A stretch of 64,000 nt of DNA, from assembly GCA_021014325.1 (NCBI GenBank), contig CM037462.1, positions 7,162,318 to 7,226,317 on the forward strand. Direction: 5' to 3'. Positions 1 to 12,700 of the stretch are shown one piece after another. Within the stretch, counting starts at the first letter, position 1. Every line of letters starts with the position of its first letter. The notes beneath the pieces were generated by a model. It was not told the DNA's origin. It saw nothing but the letters and a program-made list of their open reading frames with translations, and ran no database searches. Both the position numbers and the translations under genes were made by a program. Source of the stretch: Plazaster borealis. Taxonomy: Eukaryota > Echinodermata > Asteroidea > Forcipulatida > Labidiasteridae.

Positions 1-275
1 CACATTAACATTAATCTCTATTACATGTATATAATGCAGAATAGTGAGCATACCCATTGGGAACTACATGTAGTTTTTGAATATCTCTGGGTAACTGATA
101 ACTGTCGTTTTTCACATGCCGGACCATCTCTTTGGAACAGCCTCCCACTTCAACTCAGACAAGCAGATACTTGTGCTCAATTTAAATCCTATCTCAAAAC
201 CTACCTATTTCAGAAATCATAGCTTCGGCCTTGACATGACATGGCGCACTAGAAATGTTCAATATTATTATTATT
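1..275 (+). mobile_element. 3' end of a CR1/L2-like non-LTR retrotransposon (LINE)
   Basis: The frame at 85-222 ends in a peptide reading FSHAGPSLWNSLPLQLRQA followed by an FKSYLKTYLF-type end and a stop. This is the usual C-terminus of CR1/L2/Rex-type reverse transcriptases in marine invertebrates. A short ATT microsatellite at about 262-275 marks the element's 3' end. The same C-terminal pattern recurs on the minus strand at 62710-63405. The copy is cut by the window edge and 5'-truncated as seen here; the intact enzyme would copy its own RNA at a nicked target. Clade assignment is by eye. Confidence 0.7.
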
Positions 276-590
276 AACTAGACATGTCAAATCCAAAATG
301 TTCCCTATGTATATCCAGTAGACGTAGAAATAGTTTATTACCTGGAATTTTTAGATGTGAAAAAATTAATTGTAAAGACTAATGATATTCTTGCATTATT
401 ATGGTGTTAGTCTCCCTTAGAACAAGTTGTTTGATTCAGTTTGCTAAAAGAAAAGTGGGTACATATGTGTCCAGCTTAAATTTAGGACATATTATTCCTA
501 ACCCAAAATGTAGCCATAAAATCAAACAGTGACCTTCATTACACCAACAAATATATTTCATATTGTGAATAAATTGTTTTTGATCTCTAG
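276..590 (+). other. Intronic sequence upstream of the first visible exon
   Basis: AT-rich sequence with no long frame or recognised repeat. It ends in a pyrimidine-rich acceptor, TTGATCTCTAG, directly before the first recognised LAR exon. Upstream exons of the gene must lie before this window. Confidence 0.5.
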
Positions 591-795
591 ATAAGCTATT
601 CCACCAGTTCACAAGCACAGAGGGAACATGCTGACTATGTAGATCATGGTAGGAGTGTTGATATGACCAACCAACAGAGAACAGTTCAGTTCAGTGACTT
701 GATGCCTAACATGGAGTATCAGTTCAACATCACTGCATTAACTGAGACAGGTTCAAGCCCACCTGCCACTGTTTTGGTGTTTACCAAAAGATCAG
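591..795 (+). CDS. Lar: LAR exon a: C-terminal part of the last FN3 repeat
   Basis: The frame opens right after an AG acceptor at 589-590 and ends in G before a GTAAAT donor (phase 1). It encodes a fibronectin III C-terminal half: [19 protein letters not shown] is the E/F strand and loop signature, with an N-glycosylation site (NIT). The preceding half of the repeat must be on an exon upstream of the window. In vertebrate LAR the equivalent segment precedes the membrane-proximal region, which fits the next exons. Confidence 0.9.
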
Positions 796-3700
796 GTAAA
801 TCAAAGTAACGTTATTTTGACATGAAATGTGTCCTAATTTATTAGCAAACAGGGTGGGGACAATTAGACATACAGAATTTTCACAAAAATATTTTATAGT
901 AAATTAGGACCTCGCCTTGGTTTGGTCTTTTATGGCACAGCCACGACACAGCTGGTTTTAAATGAATGTCAAGACCTCGTCCTGCTCTTTTATTTTCTTA
1001 TTCATAAATACCCCAGACAGTTTCGCTATTCCTATTGGCGGAGAGCACATCACGTGGGGGTGTTTAAACTGATGATAATGCACGGCCAAGAGTGTTTATA
1101 ACCGGCTGGGCTTCGCGTATTGGATGCGCAGGCTCCGCCAATTTACTTACGCGGAACGCAATACATGGCTATAGTTCCCGCGCGTAGCCTAATCTTTTTG
1201 TACGCGCGCGTACACACAACCCAACGCGCACAAAACAGAATTTTACAAAAGTTTTTGAAAATGTACAAACTTTGATGTCAGAGATTGTCTTTTTACCACC
1301 GATTTTCCTTATTCTTTAACTTTTTAACAAAAAGGCATTTATGAATGGGAATAAATGAGTAGTGACTCGTTCTTAAACGGCTGTTTAAAACCTTGCAGGG
1401 TCGTGGCCGTGCGATAAAGGCCCGAGCCGAAGGCGAGGGCCTTTATCGCACGGCCACGACCCTGCCGGTTTTAAACGGCCATTTAAGAACTCGTCGCCAC
1501 TCTTTTATTCCCTTATTCATAAACACCCCAGACAGTTAAAGCAATAAACCGTGGGATTTATTTCCAGAATAATCACAATGAAACCATAACTAAACAAAGT
1601 AAAGACAACAAATGCTCTCACATATATTTTCCAGTTTGAAATCCTGATGTTTTAGCTTTTTTTTTTTCTTCAACCGAAACCCCCTGTGTTCATTCTTACG
1701 AATACTTAATTTCTTTTACTTGATATTTGAAATAAAAAGTCACATCCAATTAAGGTGATCCCTCTGCTGCTGCTTCCCAAGTTGTATCAACAACTTGGGT
1801 GTGATCCCTGGCTATATGTAAGTTACAGGTTGAATGACTTCTGTCTGGCACCACGAACAAAGATATTAACAAAATAGGGAGACCGCCAACATAAGGGCTG
1901 GAGGTCACAGGTTCAAGTCCCGCTCCATTAAAAAAAACATTATTAAAAATGTACCCAGTCAGTTTCCTTTGTGGTTTATTCATTTACATTTCTTTCAGTT
2001 TTATCATATTATGTTAATATCTTCTAGGCAGAAAACGGAGCTCTGGGAAAAAAAATACAACAAACAAATGTTTTTGTTAGTTCTTGTCAACATTTCGTCT
2101 AGCGTGCTCTAGTTTGATTGTTTATTAAAAAAGGATGAATGAGAGAATCAAAAGCTTTTTGTGCTTATTGTTCGGGGGGTTTTTTGGGGAAAGAATTCCA
2201 ATAAAAACTCAATGATAAAGATAGCTGTTAGTCGTAGATACATGTAAAACAAGAAAGGTAGTGGTAGCACTAAAGACTAACTAATTATATAGAAAAAAAA
2301 CCTGCATGAGCTTTCATAGCAACAACTACTTTATCAGATGCAAGCAAAATCATAATCTTAGCAAAAACCTTATGAATGCAAACAAAAGAGCATCTAATGA
2401 TAGGAATTGGAGAAATCGTATAGTTGATGCTGTCAACAAACTCTGAGGGGGCCACCAATATCCAACACACTGGTTGCCTATGGAACCTGTCTTGCTTATT
2501 GCTGTTGGCTGTTGGTAGAAATTATCAAATTGAGGGTCCCATTTAAGAAGACAGTAAAGTTAATATTGATAACTTCAGAAATGTGAAATCTAGCAAGAGA
2601 GTCATATAATCCCTTGGAGGAGTTAGTAGGATCAGAGTCATTTTTCTTATATTGATCAGTTATACATGTAGATCGTTCCCGATAAATGCCATCTTTACAG
2701 GCAACTTTGGTTTTTGCTAAGGGCCCTGCCAAGTATTCTAATTTTTCTATGGTGGTTCAATGACCAATGGTGGTTCATAGTGGTTCACCGACCAAATCAT
2801 GCAAGGAATTTGATAGAACTCCTGTGTGCCTCTTGCGGTATTTATGCAAATTGTAGAGCTGTTCGTTCAAAAAAAGACTGCCATTGCCCTTAAGGATGGC
2901 CGATTTTACACTTTGTGAAGTCAAGTGGGAACTGTCTAGACCACCCTGCGTCCCGGCATCCTGAAGGGATGATTGATTGCCTCTATTACAGAAAATCTGC
3001 GCCTTCATTATCTTCAAATGCATTTACAATGCGCATGCGCAAGCAACTCCACTGAACAAAAACAAAACACCCCCTTGCACTACACATCCCAAGTGTACAG
3101 AATTTTCATGCTCCTGCTCCCCAATCAGACATCTTTCCGGGTCACCTACCAATGTCTCCTGATCCCCCTTCGGACATTATTCCCGATCCGGATCCTTCTC
3201 TCCAAAAAGCTCTCTTGAATCAGACCTTGATTTTGTCGAGCCTGAGAACACATCTATGTTCCATAGAGGGAAAGTGGTCATTCCAGAAGTGAGTAACATT
3301 TTCCATTTTTCCCTCGTTACTTAAAGAGGCCTGCATGCAATTCGTAGAGATTTTGGAAAACCTACTCCTTCATCAAAGTTTACAATTCCCGTAGACAGCT
3401 TTTTCTCTGAGAATATTGAAGAGGTTTTCTCAATCTTTCAAAAGAAAAAACATCTGAGAATTCCAGCTCTTCTGGCCCTCTCAGGGTTCCAGAGAACGCA
3501 TGGAAGAACTACCCCTCTTCGGGAGTGACCTCTTCGCCAATAAATTTAACGAAGTCATGCTTCAATAAGCGAAACGTCTTAAGTCAGATGAGAAGATTAA
3601 CCTACGTCGACCCTCGAGTAAATCTTCTCTACTGTCCTCTCACACTACCGACAAGGGCAGGAACAGCAACCAAGGGTCTTTTTGTCAAACCTACCCTTCC

Positions 3701-6700
3701 CAATTTCATCGACCATAGGCCACCTTCACACGTCCAACGGCCAAACCAAGTTACCAGTCTCAACCATGTGCAGCCAACACAACATCCTTTGTTCAATCCA
3801 CTCCTTCAAAACACAGTGGCATAGAGGACTAAAGAGACAATGACTACACATGCCATTTACCTCATGTTCCACCTGCTTCAGGACCAGTAGGGTGTCAAGC
3901 TGCTAGACTTTTCTCAAAGATGGACTTCAATCACAACAGATTCTTGGGTCCTTCAAACCATGTCCTCGATTACTAACTGAGTTTACAAGTCCTCTTCCTC
4001 AACATCTCAGTTTTCCCAACCAACCTATTCCGGTTCCCAAAGACCCTGCTCGTCGGAGCGCTTTGGAGAAGGAGATTACTTTCCTGCTGGAAAAGAAGGC
4101 CATAGTCCCTCTTCCTCACAAAGCTGACAGGTTTCATCCTAACCTTTTTCCTAGCTCCAAAGAAATCCAACCAGTGGCAACCAATCATCAACCTTCGGCC
4201 TCTCAACACCTTCATTCGACCCAAACATTTCCGAATGGAAACGTTGACAGCTGTCTTACAATCTCTCCCTCGGGGGCTGGTGGGCCACTTCCCTCAATTT
4301 GAGAGACGCATACCTCCATGTACCCATTCATGCAAATCACCAGAGGTACCTACAGTTCACTTACCGACACAAGACTTACCAGTTTTTATGCCTCCTGTTT
4401 GGTCTCTCGACTGCTCCACGGGTCTACTAGGATTACCGAAGCAGTAGCTGCAGCTCTACATCACCAACAGATTCACATTTTGATGTACCTGGACAACTGG
4501 CTAACTGTGGTTCCCTCTTACCTGAGCACTCTCCAAAATTTATCATACAGCTCATACAGCTCACACAGGAACTAGGGTTCATCATCAACACAGAGAAATC
4601 TTCCCTAGTTCCATCTCAAAACCCAGTCTTCCTGTGAGCATCCTTCAACATGATGACAGGAAAAGCCTCCCCCACAGTGGAACGCTGCTTGGCTCAGGAA
4701 GAATGTATTCAACTCTTTCTCACCTCTTCAACGCTCCCAGCCAGGGCCTGGCTCCGTCTATTGGGTTCATGGCCAGTTTCGTAGACTTAGTACCATGGTG
4801 CAGAATGCATACATATGCACCCTTTTCAGCTTCATCTGCTTTTTCATGTCCAATCCCGATGAGACATAATTACCAAACCAGTTCCAGTCAGCTCCCTAAT
4901 CCGATTCCATCTCAAATGGTGGCTCTGTCGTCAGAACCTTCTCTGCGGCACAGCATTCCCACAACCCACTCTGTCAGTGACTCTGACAACAGATGCTTCA
5001 CAGTCAGGTTTGGGTGCTCACCTGGACGATCTTTTGGTGGCAGGAACTTGGTCACTCACAAAAAAGCTACTTCACATCAACCTAGAACTGCTAGCAGTTC
5101 AAAAGGCTCTTCAACAGATGACAAGCAGGGTCAAAAACCCTACGGTGTTAATAAAGGCAGACAATTCCACATTAGTTTTCTATCTAAATTATCAAGGGGG
5201 TACCCACTCACCTTCCCTTTGCATGCAAACATGGAAACTCCTCAGTTGGTGCATTCCCGTCAGAACGTCAAGCAGTTCCCAAAGAGTGGTCCCTTCACCG
5301 CCCCACCGTTCAACAAATTTCAATATTCTGGACACGCCTCATAAAGACCTCTTTGCATCCCATCTCAGCAACCAACGACAAACCTTTTGCACCCGACATG
5401 CTCATCCTCTAACTCGGGCAACAGATTCACTGAGCTTCAGCTGGACAGGCCTCTTGGGATATGCCTTCCCCTCAATTTCCCTGCTACCAGCAGAGTGTGG
5501 TCAGCAGAATGTGGGTTTGAGTCGTGGTCATGACACTTGTGTCCTAAAGCAAGACACTTAACCATTATTGCTTCGTCCTTCGGATGGAACGTAAAGCCGT
5601 TGGTCCCGTGTGTTGTGTAATGCGCGTAAAAAGAACCCAGTACACTTATCACTAAGAGAAGGGGTTCGCCCCGGTGTTTCTGGCCAGTGGCTGCCGAGTG
5701 TGCCGCAGCACCTTGTAAACTCCTATAAGGTGCTACATGAATCGGTCTTATAAATAGTGCAACAAGAAAGGCTCCTCCTCTTGGCAAAGTCTCCTTTTGA
5801 ACCAGCCGGATCCTCATTCCTTCATTTGCTAACGGTCAAAACAGTCTTTCTGCTAGCAGCCTACACAGCCCGTCATAAGAGTGAACTCCATGCCCTGTCC
5901 ATAGAACCAGGCCACTTGCGCTGGGAAGCAGGGGGTGTTCAGCTAATTCCACAAATTGGCTTCCTAACCAAGAAATAATCACCAAATTGTTCACCTCAGG
6001 ATATTTTCATCTCAAGTCTCACATTCTTTTCAAGTATCCAGGAGGATAAGTTTTGGTGCCCTGTCCGCATTCTAAAGTTCTTCATTGATCGTTCAAAGGG
6101 GCTGCGTGGCGACATAACACAACTATTCATCACAGAAGTTCGTCCACACCATGCAGCTTCTGCAACAACTATTGCTCAGTGGATTGTTGAGGCCATAAGT
6201 CTAACGTCAACAAAGACACCTGAGCCTGCTCCTACTCAGCCAATTGGGTCAATGCCTGGTCCTCCAAGTCAACCATACGAGAAGCAACCAGCCTCAACCT
6301 TACCAGGCGAACCACTAACTGCGATAAAAGCATCTCAGGTCCACAAACTGCCACCGCAGATGCGAATAGCTATACCTACTCTACCAGCTTTTTTAGCTCT
6401 TTGTCAAGGAGTGTCTTTTACAGAGATTATGCAGGCATCCTGCTGGAAAAATCCCTCAACCTTCACATCATGCTATATGTACCTGTGAGATGTGCTGCAG
6501 TCAGACAGCCGCATGGGCAGACGAGTCTTTCATTCAGCAGCACAATTAACAGCCCAGAGAAATAGTAAGGCTGTAAACTCGTCCTCTTAAGAGCATTCTC
6601 GAGCACAGCTTACTGGTATGTTTTAACAGCTCCTGTTTTTCATTTGTTTCAGGCCTAGTTAAGACATCTACTCAGTCCCAACACTGCACGTCCTCTTTCC

Positions 6701-9700
6701 TCCCTATCTGGAGGTTTAACAGTGCTAATCTGCATTTGTAGATATTGGAGTTGACGTATTTTCTGTAATAGAATTTCCCCAAATCTGCAGGGATTTTGTA
6801 TTCTACTAAGAAAATACTCACCTCTGGTAAAGTCCCTCTCAAAAATGGAGTTCAGGGACACACGCACTAAAAAAAAAGGGACGTATTTTGTGTGTAAACT
6901 TGGGACATGCAGCGCGAAGGGAGGTGCTCTTTTTTTTATTCAGCGTCGTTGCTTGCGCATGCACATTGTAAATGCATTTGTTGGTATAGGAGATGCAAAT
7001 TTTCTGTAATAGAATAGAAAATCCCTAAAATTTTACTTAATTTTTTACATCTCTTAATTGAATTTTGAAATGAATTTTTATCTGATATGTTTTTGCTTAA
7101 AAATTAAAACCAGCTCCGCTTGAGGTATCTCCTCTTATTGTCGATGAGAAGCTGATGTCGGCAACAACATTGAAAGTCACAATACCCCAGTTTGAACAAA
7201 AGAGTGGTCCAATAGAGTAAGTACCTTACCTTTTAACTTGTTAATGATGCAAGATGGGATGACCATATTAGATTTGAGAAATGATTGTTTTCAAAAGGTG
7301 TGTTTTTAAAGCACCTTTTTCACTTTCTATTAAATGGCCAGATTGTAGCTGTGCACATCATTGAAGTTATTTTTGTGTGACTCCCATGATTGTCTCTGTT
7401 ACATAATGATTGTGTTTCTCAAAAGGGTGTCAACTTAAAGGGACACATTGCCTTGGATCGGACGAGTTGGTCTAAGAAAAGCGTTTGTAACCGTTTGTTA
7501 TAAAATGCATATGGTTAGAAAGACGTTATAAAAGTAGAATACAATGATCCACACAAATATGTCTTGAAATTGTGTGGTTTTCCTTTTACTTTGCGGTCGG
7601 CCATTTTGTGGAGTCAAAAATTTGACTCCACAAAATGGCCGACCGTGTTTGTTCACGATGTAAAAGGAAAACCACGCAATTTCGAAGCATATTTGTGTGG
7701 ATCATTGTATTCTACTTTAAAAACATCTTTCCAACCATATGCATTTTATAACAAACGGTTACAAATGCTTTGTATAGACCAACTCACCCGATCCAGGGCA
7801 ACGTGTCCCTTTAAGCTCTCCTATCAGAGTTGTCAACTCTCCCCGATTCCGCAGAAAGTTCCCTGAAAATAAAGCAATCTTTCCACATTCTGATAAACAA
7901 AATTGAAAATCTCCCTGATTATGGAAACTTATGTTGAATGTTCTAAATATCTCCCTGATTCAGGCATGAGAATCTTCCGGATTTTTCCGGATTTCCGGAT
8001 TTTTCACTTCAAAATATGTGGTCTCCGAGTTCAATGTGAATTTGATATAAAATTTGGGGGGTAGGGTGTTGGGGTTATGCATTATATATCGCTAATCTCT
8101 CGTCTTTAAATCATAAATTGTAAATTTACCTTTGTAATCATACATGTACACCGTTCATGAAAAACGGCACGTAAACAATTGCCGTCCGGCTTCCATGTGC
8201 ATCGCGTATGCAGCGAGATCAATAGATATGTGTAGACTTCTTTCATTCCTCGCTTCAATCACGGTGCGGTTTATTAGTTGTTTGACCGTAATGTTTACTT
8301 GCTGCAGCAAAGGAACATGTGTGGAGACTTTGGAAAGTCTACTGACAACAATGCGCGGTGTATTGTATGGATGCGCGCGCATTGTTAGACTTTTTTACGC
8401 ACGTGTGTGGAGAATCGTCGACGTACATCTGCATAATAAACCGTTAAGTCTCACATTTTTTGTGAGCTTTTTGAGATAAGATACGTTTAGCATTTTTTAT
8501 GATTTCATTATTGTTTTTTGAGTTTTTTCCTCCTACTAACTCGACCCATGGAGGTAGGATTATGCATGGTTCAACCACTGAGTGCGGCGCCGACGCTGGG
8601 TCACGTTGCCCAAATTCCGGACATTGCCCAAAATCCGGACATGCATTTTTAGCGTTAGATTTCTTCGGGTTTTTTTCTTCCAGATTTTTCATCATCGCCC
8701 ATTCTCATGCCTGCTGATTGTTGTACAAAATCTTTTTGATTGCAAGATGCAAATGTTGGCAGCTCTGCTCCTTTTGACTTTTTGTTTTCTTTTGTTATTT
8801 AATTTATCTCTTCCAGTAATTATCTCCCAATATAACAGCATAATGACATTGGGTCAGCAATATCCTTATGGAATTGTTTTAATCTCTAACATTTTGCTTG
8901 ACAGGTTTGCACTCATAAGTGCTTCTTTATACTTTTAAAATTTCTTTGAAAGATTTACGTCATGGTACTGGATAAAACAAACAAGTTTGCATAAATTAAA
9001 TACCAATTGTGAATGCTAGTTAAATTAAACAATCCCATCTGAAAAAAAAGGAACAAGTGGTTGTACAAAGTTTTCAACCTTTTTATGGACATAAAGGGGT
9101 GGAGGGGTGGGGGTATTAAGCTGTGTACTGCTTCAAAAGGTATTTTAAAATGTTGATTTATCTACAATATAATCAATGGAGGAAACACACAAATTAGAAA
9201 GTTACTGAATAATGTAGGAGATACTCATGTTGTTTGCTTTGGAGGGGTGGAACTATGAATATTTTGATTAGTTTACATTGATACTGACACACAACAAAAA
9301 GTTGATATGTACTGAGTTGTGGTTAGGGCGTGGTTCTTATATATCATAGTTCTCTCTCTCTTTTGAACACTTTGGACTATCCGTATTTGTTTATATTGAC
9401 ATCTTTATACACATTCTATTTTGAAACAACAGCCATGTTCTGGTAGTAGTTGTACCTCTACAAAGTAGCTCTGATGGGACGCCCATTTTTCCGGCACGTA
9501 CTCCAAGCAGCTATACATTAAATGAGTTGTTGGAAACAAGTCAGTCACGTAGGCAAAGAGATACATCTTTACGATTGCGAAGAGCGACCAGCGTCTTGTT
9601 TCCCTATGTTACTGCTAAACTTTTCCCTAACGAGCTTCAGGAGTCATTTGTCATTGGAGATGAAAGCTTTGTCAACGGTTTTCACAATCGACCATTAGAA

Positions 9701-12700
9701 GACGACAGATACTATACATTCTTCATTCGAGCTGGGGTTTTGTCAGAAGATGAGGTATATGAGTTACTTAAATAAACTGTAACAGTTTCTTATCAAGGAT
9801 TAAAATGTTGAGATGAATTTATTATTTATCTCGGGATTAAAAGATTCAGAGAAATTTTTCTGAAGTAGTTAACGCTGTTTTATATAAACAAAACAAAATG
9901 TGATAAATTGGGTTGTCCAGTTCAATTAAAAAAGAAAGAAAAAATAATATTTTGTAGATGCATCTTCTATTACTGTAAATTCAAAATAATTTCATTGGGT
10001 TAACAAAACAAACAAAATGTTTTAAAGTGAAAATTACAGGGATATTGATTTATTCCTAACAAAATACTGTTGACATATTTTGTAATTGTAAGAAATGTTT
10101 TGCATTGTTTTCAGAACGTTTTTAAAGATCACTGCATTAACCATTCAGAGACCAGTCATTTCTTTAAAATCAACACTGTATGCTTAGGACTTTGCTGGTA
10201 CTGTTGATTTTTTACTTCAATTTCTTCCAGACCGTTTAAAAAATAATATGAACCAGAAATTTGTTCTTATTTTAGAAATGTAGATACTATGTTAATAGGG
10301 AAACATTCGTGAATGTCAGTTCAGGACAGGACCCTTTACTATGACCATTTTGGTCCTGTCTCTGTGGGCATTTTGGTCCTGCCTCTGGGGGCATTTTGGT
10401 CCTGCCTCTGTGGACATTTTGGTCCTGCCTCTGGGGGCATTTTGGTCCTGCCTCTGGGGGCATTTTGGTCCTGTCTCTGGGGGCATTTTGGTCCTGTCTC
10501 TGGGGGCATTTTGGTCCTGCCTCTGGGGCATTTTGGTCATGCCTCTGGGGGCATTTTGGTCATGCCTCTGGGGGCATTTTGGTCCTGCCTCTGGGGGCAT
10601 TTTGGTCCTGCCTCTGGGGGCATTTTGGTCCTGCCTCTGGGGCATTTTGGTCATGCCTCTGTGGACATTTTGGTCCTGCCTCTGGGGGCATTTTGGTCCT
10701 GCCTCTGGGGGCATTTTGGTCCTGCCTCTGGGGGCATTTTGGTCCTGCCTCTTGGTGCATTTTGGTCCTGCCTCTGGGGCATTTTGGTCATGCCTCTGGG
10801 GGCATTTTGGTCCTGTCTCTGGGGGCATTTTGGTCCTGCCTCTGTGGACATTTTGGTCCTGCCTCTTGGTGCATTGTGGTCCTGCCTCTGGGGGCATTGT
10901 GGTCCTGCCTCTGTGGGCATTTTGGTCCTGCCTCTGGGGGCATTTTGGTCCTGCATCGTGGGCATTTTGGTCCTGCCTCTGTGGACATTTTGGTCCTGCC
11001 TCTTGGTGCATTTTGGTCCTGCCTCTGGGGGCATTTTGGTCCTGCATCGTGGGCATTTTGGTCCTGCCTCTGGGGGCATTGTGGTCCTGCCTCTGGGGGC
11101 ATTGTGGTCCTGCCTCTGGGGGCATTGTGGTCATGCCTCTGGGGGCATTTTGGTCCTGTCTCTGGGGGCATTTTGGTCCTGCATCGTGGGCATTTTGGTC
11201 CTGCCTCTGTGGACATTTTGGTCCTGCCTCTTGGTGCATTTTGGTCCTGCCTCTGGGGGCATTTCGGTCCTGCATCGTGGGCATTTTGGTCCTGCCTCTG
11301 TGGACATTTTGGTCCTGCCTCTTGGTGCATTTTGGTCCTGCCTCTGGGGGCATTTTGGTCCTGCCTCTGGGGGCATTTTGGTCATGCCTCTGGGGGCATT
11401 TTGGTCCTGCCTCTTGGGGCATTTTGGTCCTGCCTCTGGGGGCATTTTGGTCCTGCCTCTGGGGGCATTGTGGTCCTGCCTCTTGGTGCATTTTGGTCCT
11501 GCCTCTTGGTGCATTTTGGTCCTGCCTCTGGGGGCATTTTGGTCATGCCTCTGGGGGCATTTTGGTCCTGTCTCTGGGGGCATTTTGGTCCTGCCTCTGT
11601 GGACATTTTGGTCCTGCCTCTGGGGGCATTGTGGTCCTGCCTCTTGGGGCATTGTGGTCCTGCCTCTGGGGGCATTTTGGTCCTGCCTCTGGGGGCATTT
11701 TGGTCCTGTCTCTGTGGACATTTTGGTCCTGCCTCTGGGGGCGTTTTGGTCCTGCCTCTTGGTGCATTTTGGTCCTGCCTCTGGGGCATTTTGGTCCTGC
11801 CTCTGGGGGCATTTTGGTCCTGCCTCTGGGGGCATTTTGGTCCTGTCTCTGGGGGCATTTTGGTCCTGCCTCTGGGGGCATTTTGGTCCTGCCTCTGGGG
11901 GCATTTTAGTTCAACTTGTGGGTATATGGTCTATAAAGGGTTATATGTTGTAAAATGTATGCATTCTGATGACAGAATACAAGTTTAAACCCCTTGCTTG
12001 ACACTTATTTTTGACTTGTTTTTGTTATCAGGAATTGTTAGTGACATGCAGTGAGTACACTTCACCAGTGATGCTTCAGACAGGATTTACTGATGACAGA
12101 ACTGACAAAGATCCAAAAGAAAGCAACTCTATATTACCAATTATTATAGTTGTTATAGGTGTCATTGTTCTGTTGGTTGTTGTGATCATTGTTGGATTCT
12201 TCATCAGAAATAAGAGGTTTGTATTAGAAAGTTTTAGTCAATTAAATAGTTTTACTCAATGAAAGATTGTGGGAAGACTCTTTGGGTGATTTAACCCTGT
12301 TTACTTTATTTGACAAAGCTGACGGAAGACACAAGTAAAACTAGAAACAATTAAACACATCAAATTAATTAATTTATAAGGAAAATTGTGTAAGATTACA
12401 TTAAATCTTTGTTAAGGAAATAAAGTTAGAAGCAGCACCAGCAGTAATATTGTTCCTGGAGTGGCTGAACTCAACCAATTACAATTTTTACCCAAATTCA
12501 TCAAGTTATTAAACCATTAACAAATTTTAAAATCACTGCATTTGGAGCAAATTTCTTACAGAAAACAACTTGCCTTGTGTTGGTGATTTTTATAAAAGGA
12601 AAAAAAAGGAAAAAATTGGCAGCATTTGTTCTATTGCAGGAGGAATGGCCCACATGAACGTCGACTTAAACGAAAAGACACGAATGCGCCCAATCCATCT

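Larger units (their letters stand above)
2981..7017 (+). mobile_element. DIRS-type tyrosine-recombinase retrotransposon, degenerate
   Basis: The element is bounded by inverted terminal repeats (about 2981-3095 and 6898-7017). Between them, in order, are a possible gag region, reverse transcriptase, RNase H and a tyrosine recombinase, which is the DIRS order; a recombinase and inverted ends replace the integrase and LTRs of Gypsy elements. The frames are split by frameshifts and stops, so the copy is dead. A SINE interrupts it at about 5488-5756. In intact elements a circular DNA intermediate is integrated by the recombinase without target duplication. Confidence 0.88.
796..7113 (+). other. 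Lar: LAR intron 1 (6.3 kb), repeat-filled
   Basis: GTAAAT donor and AACCAG acceptor. Contents listed separately: a foldback repeat at about 930-1536, a tRNA-derived SINE at about 1795-1985 and a DIRS retrotransposon at 2981-7017. In 2062-2980 I see no gene or recognised element, only short antisense-looking frames without similarity. Confidence 0.8.

Noticed and set aside
1750..1983. 77-codon minus-strand frame
   Set aside because: It is antisense to a family 1 SINE copy.
5437..5817. Minus-strand 126-codon frame, similar to one at 40735-41097
   Set aside because: Their similarity is simply the shared antisense sequence of the family 2 SINE.
8144..8479. 111-codon plus-strand frame inside the hAT-like element
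   Set aside because: Composition and lack of any transposase motif suggest chance.
10313..11988. Plus-strand frames of 522-546 codons and minus-strand frames of up to 391 codons
   Set aside because: All are readings of the same 23-bp tandem repeat inside an intron; openness follows from the stop-free unit.
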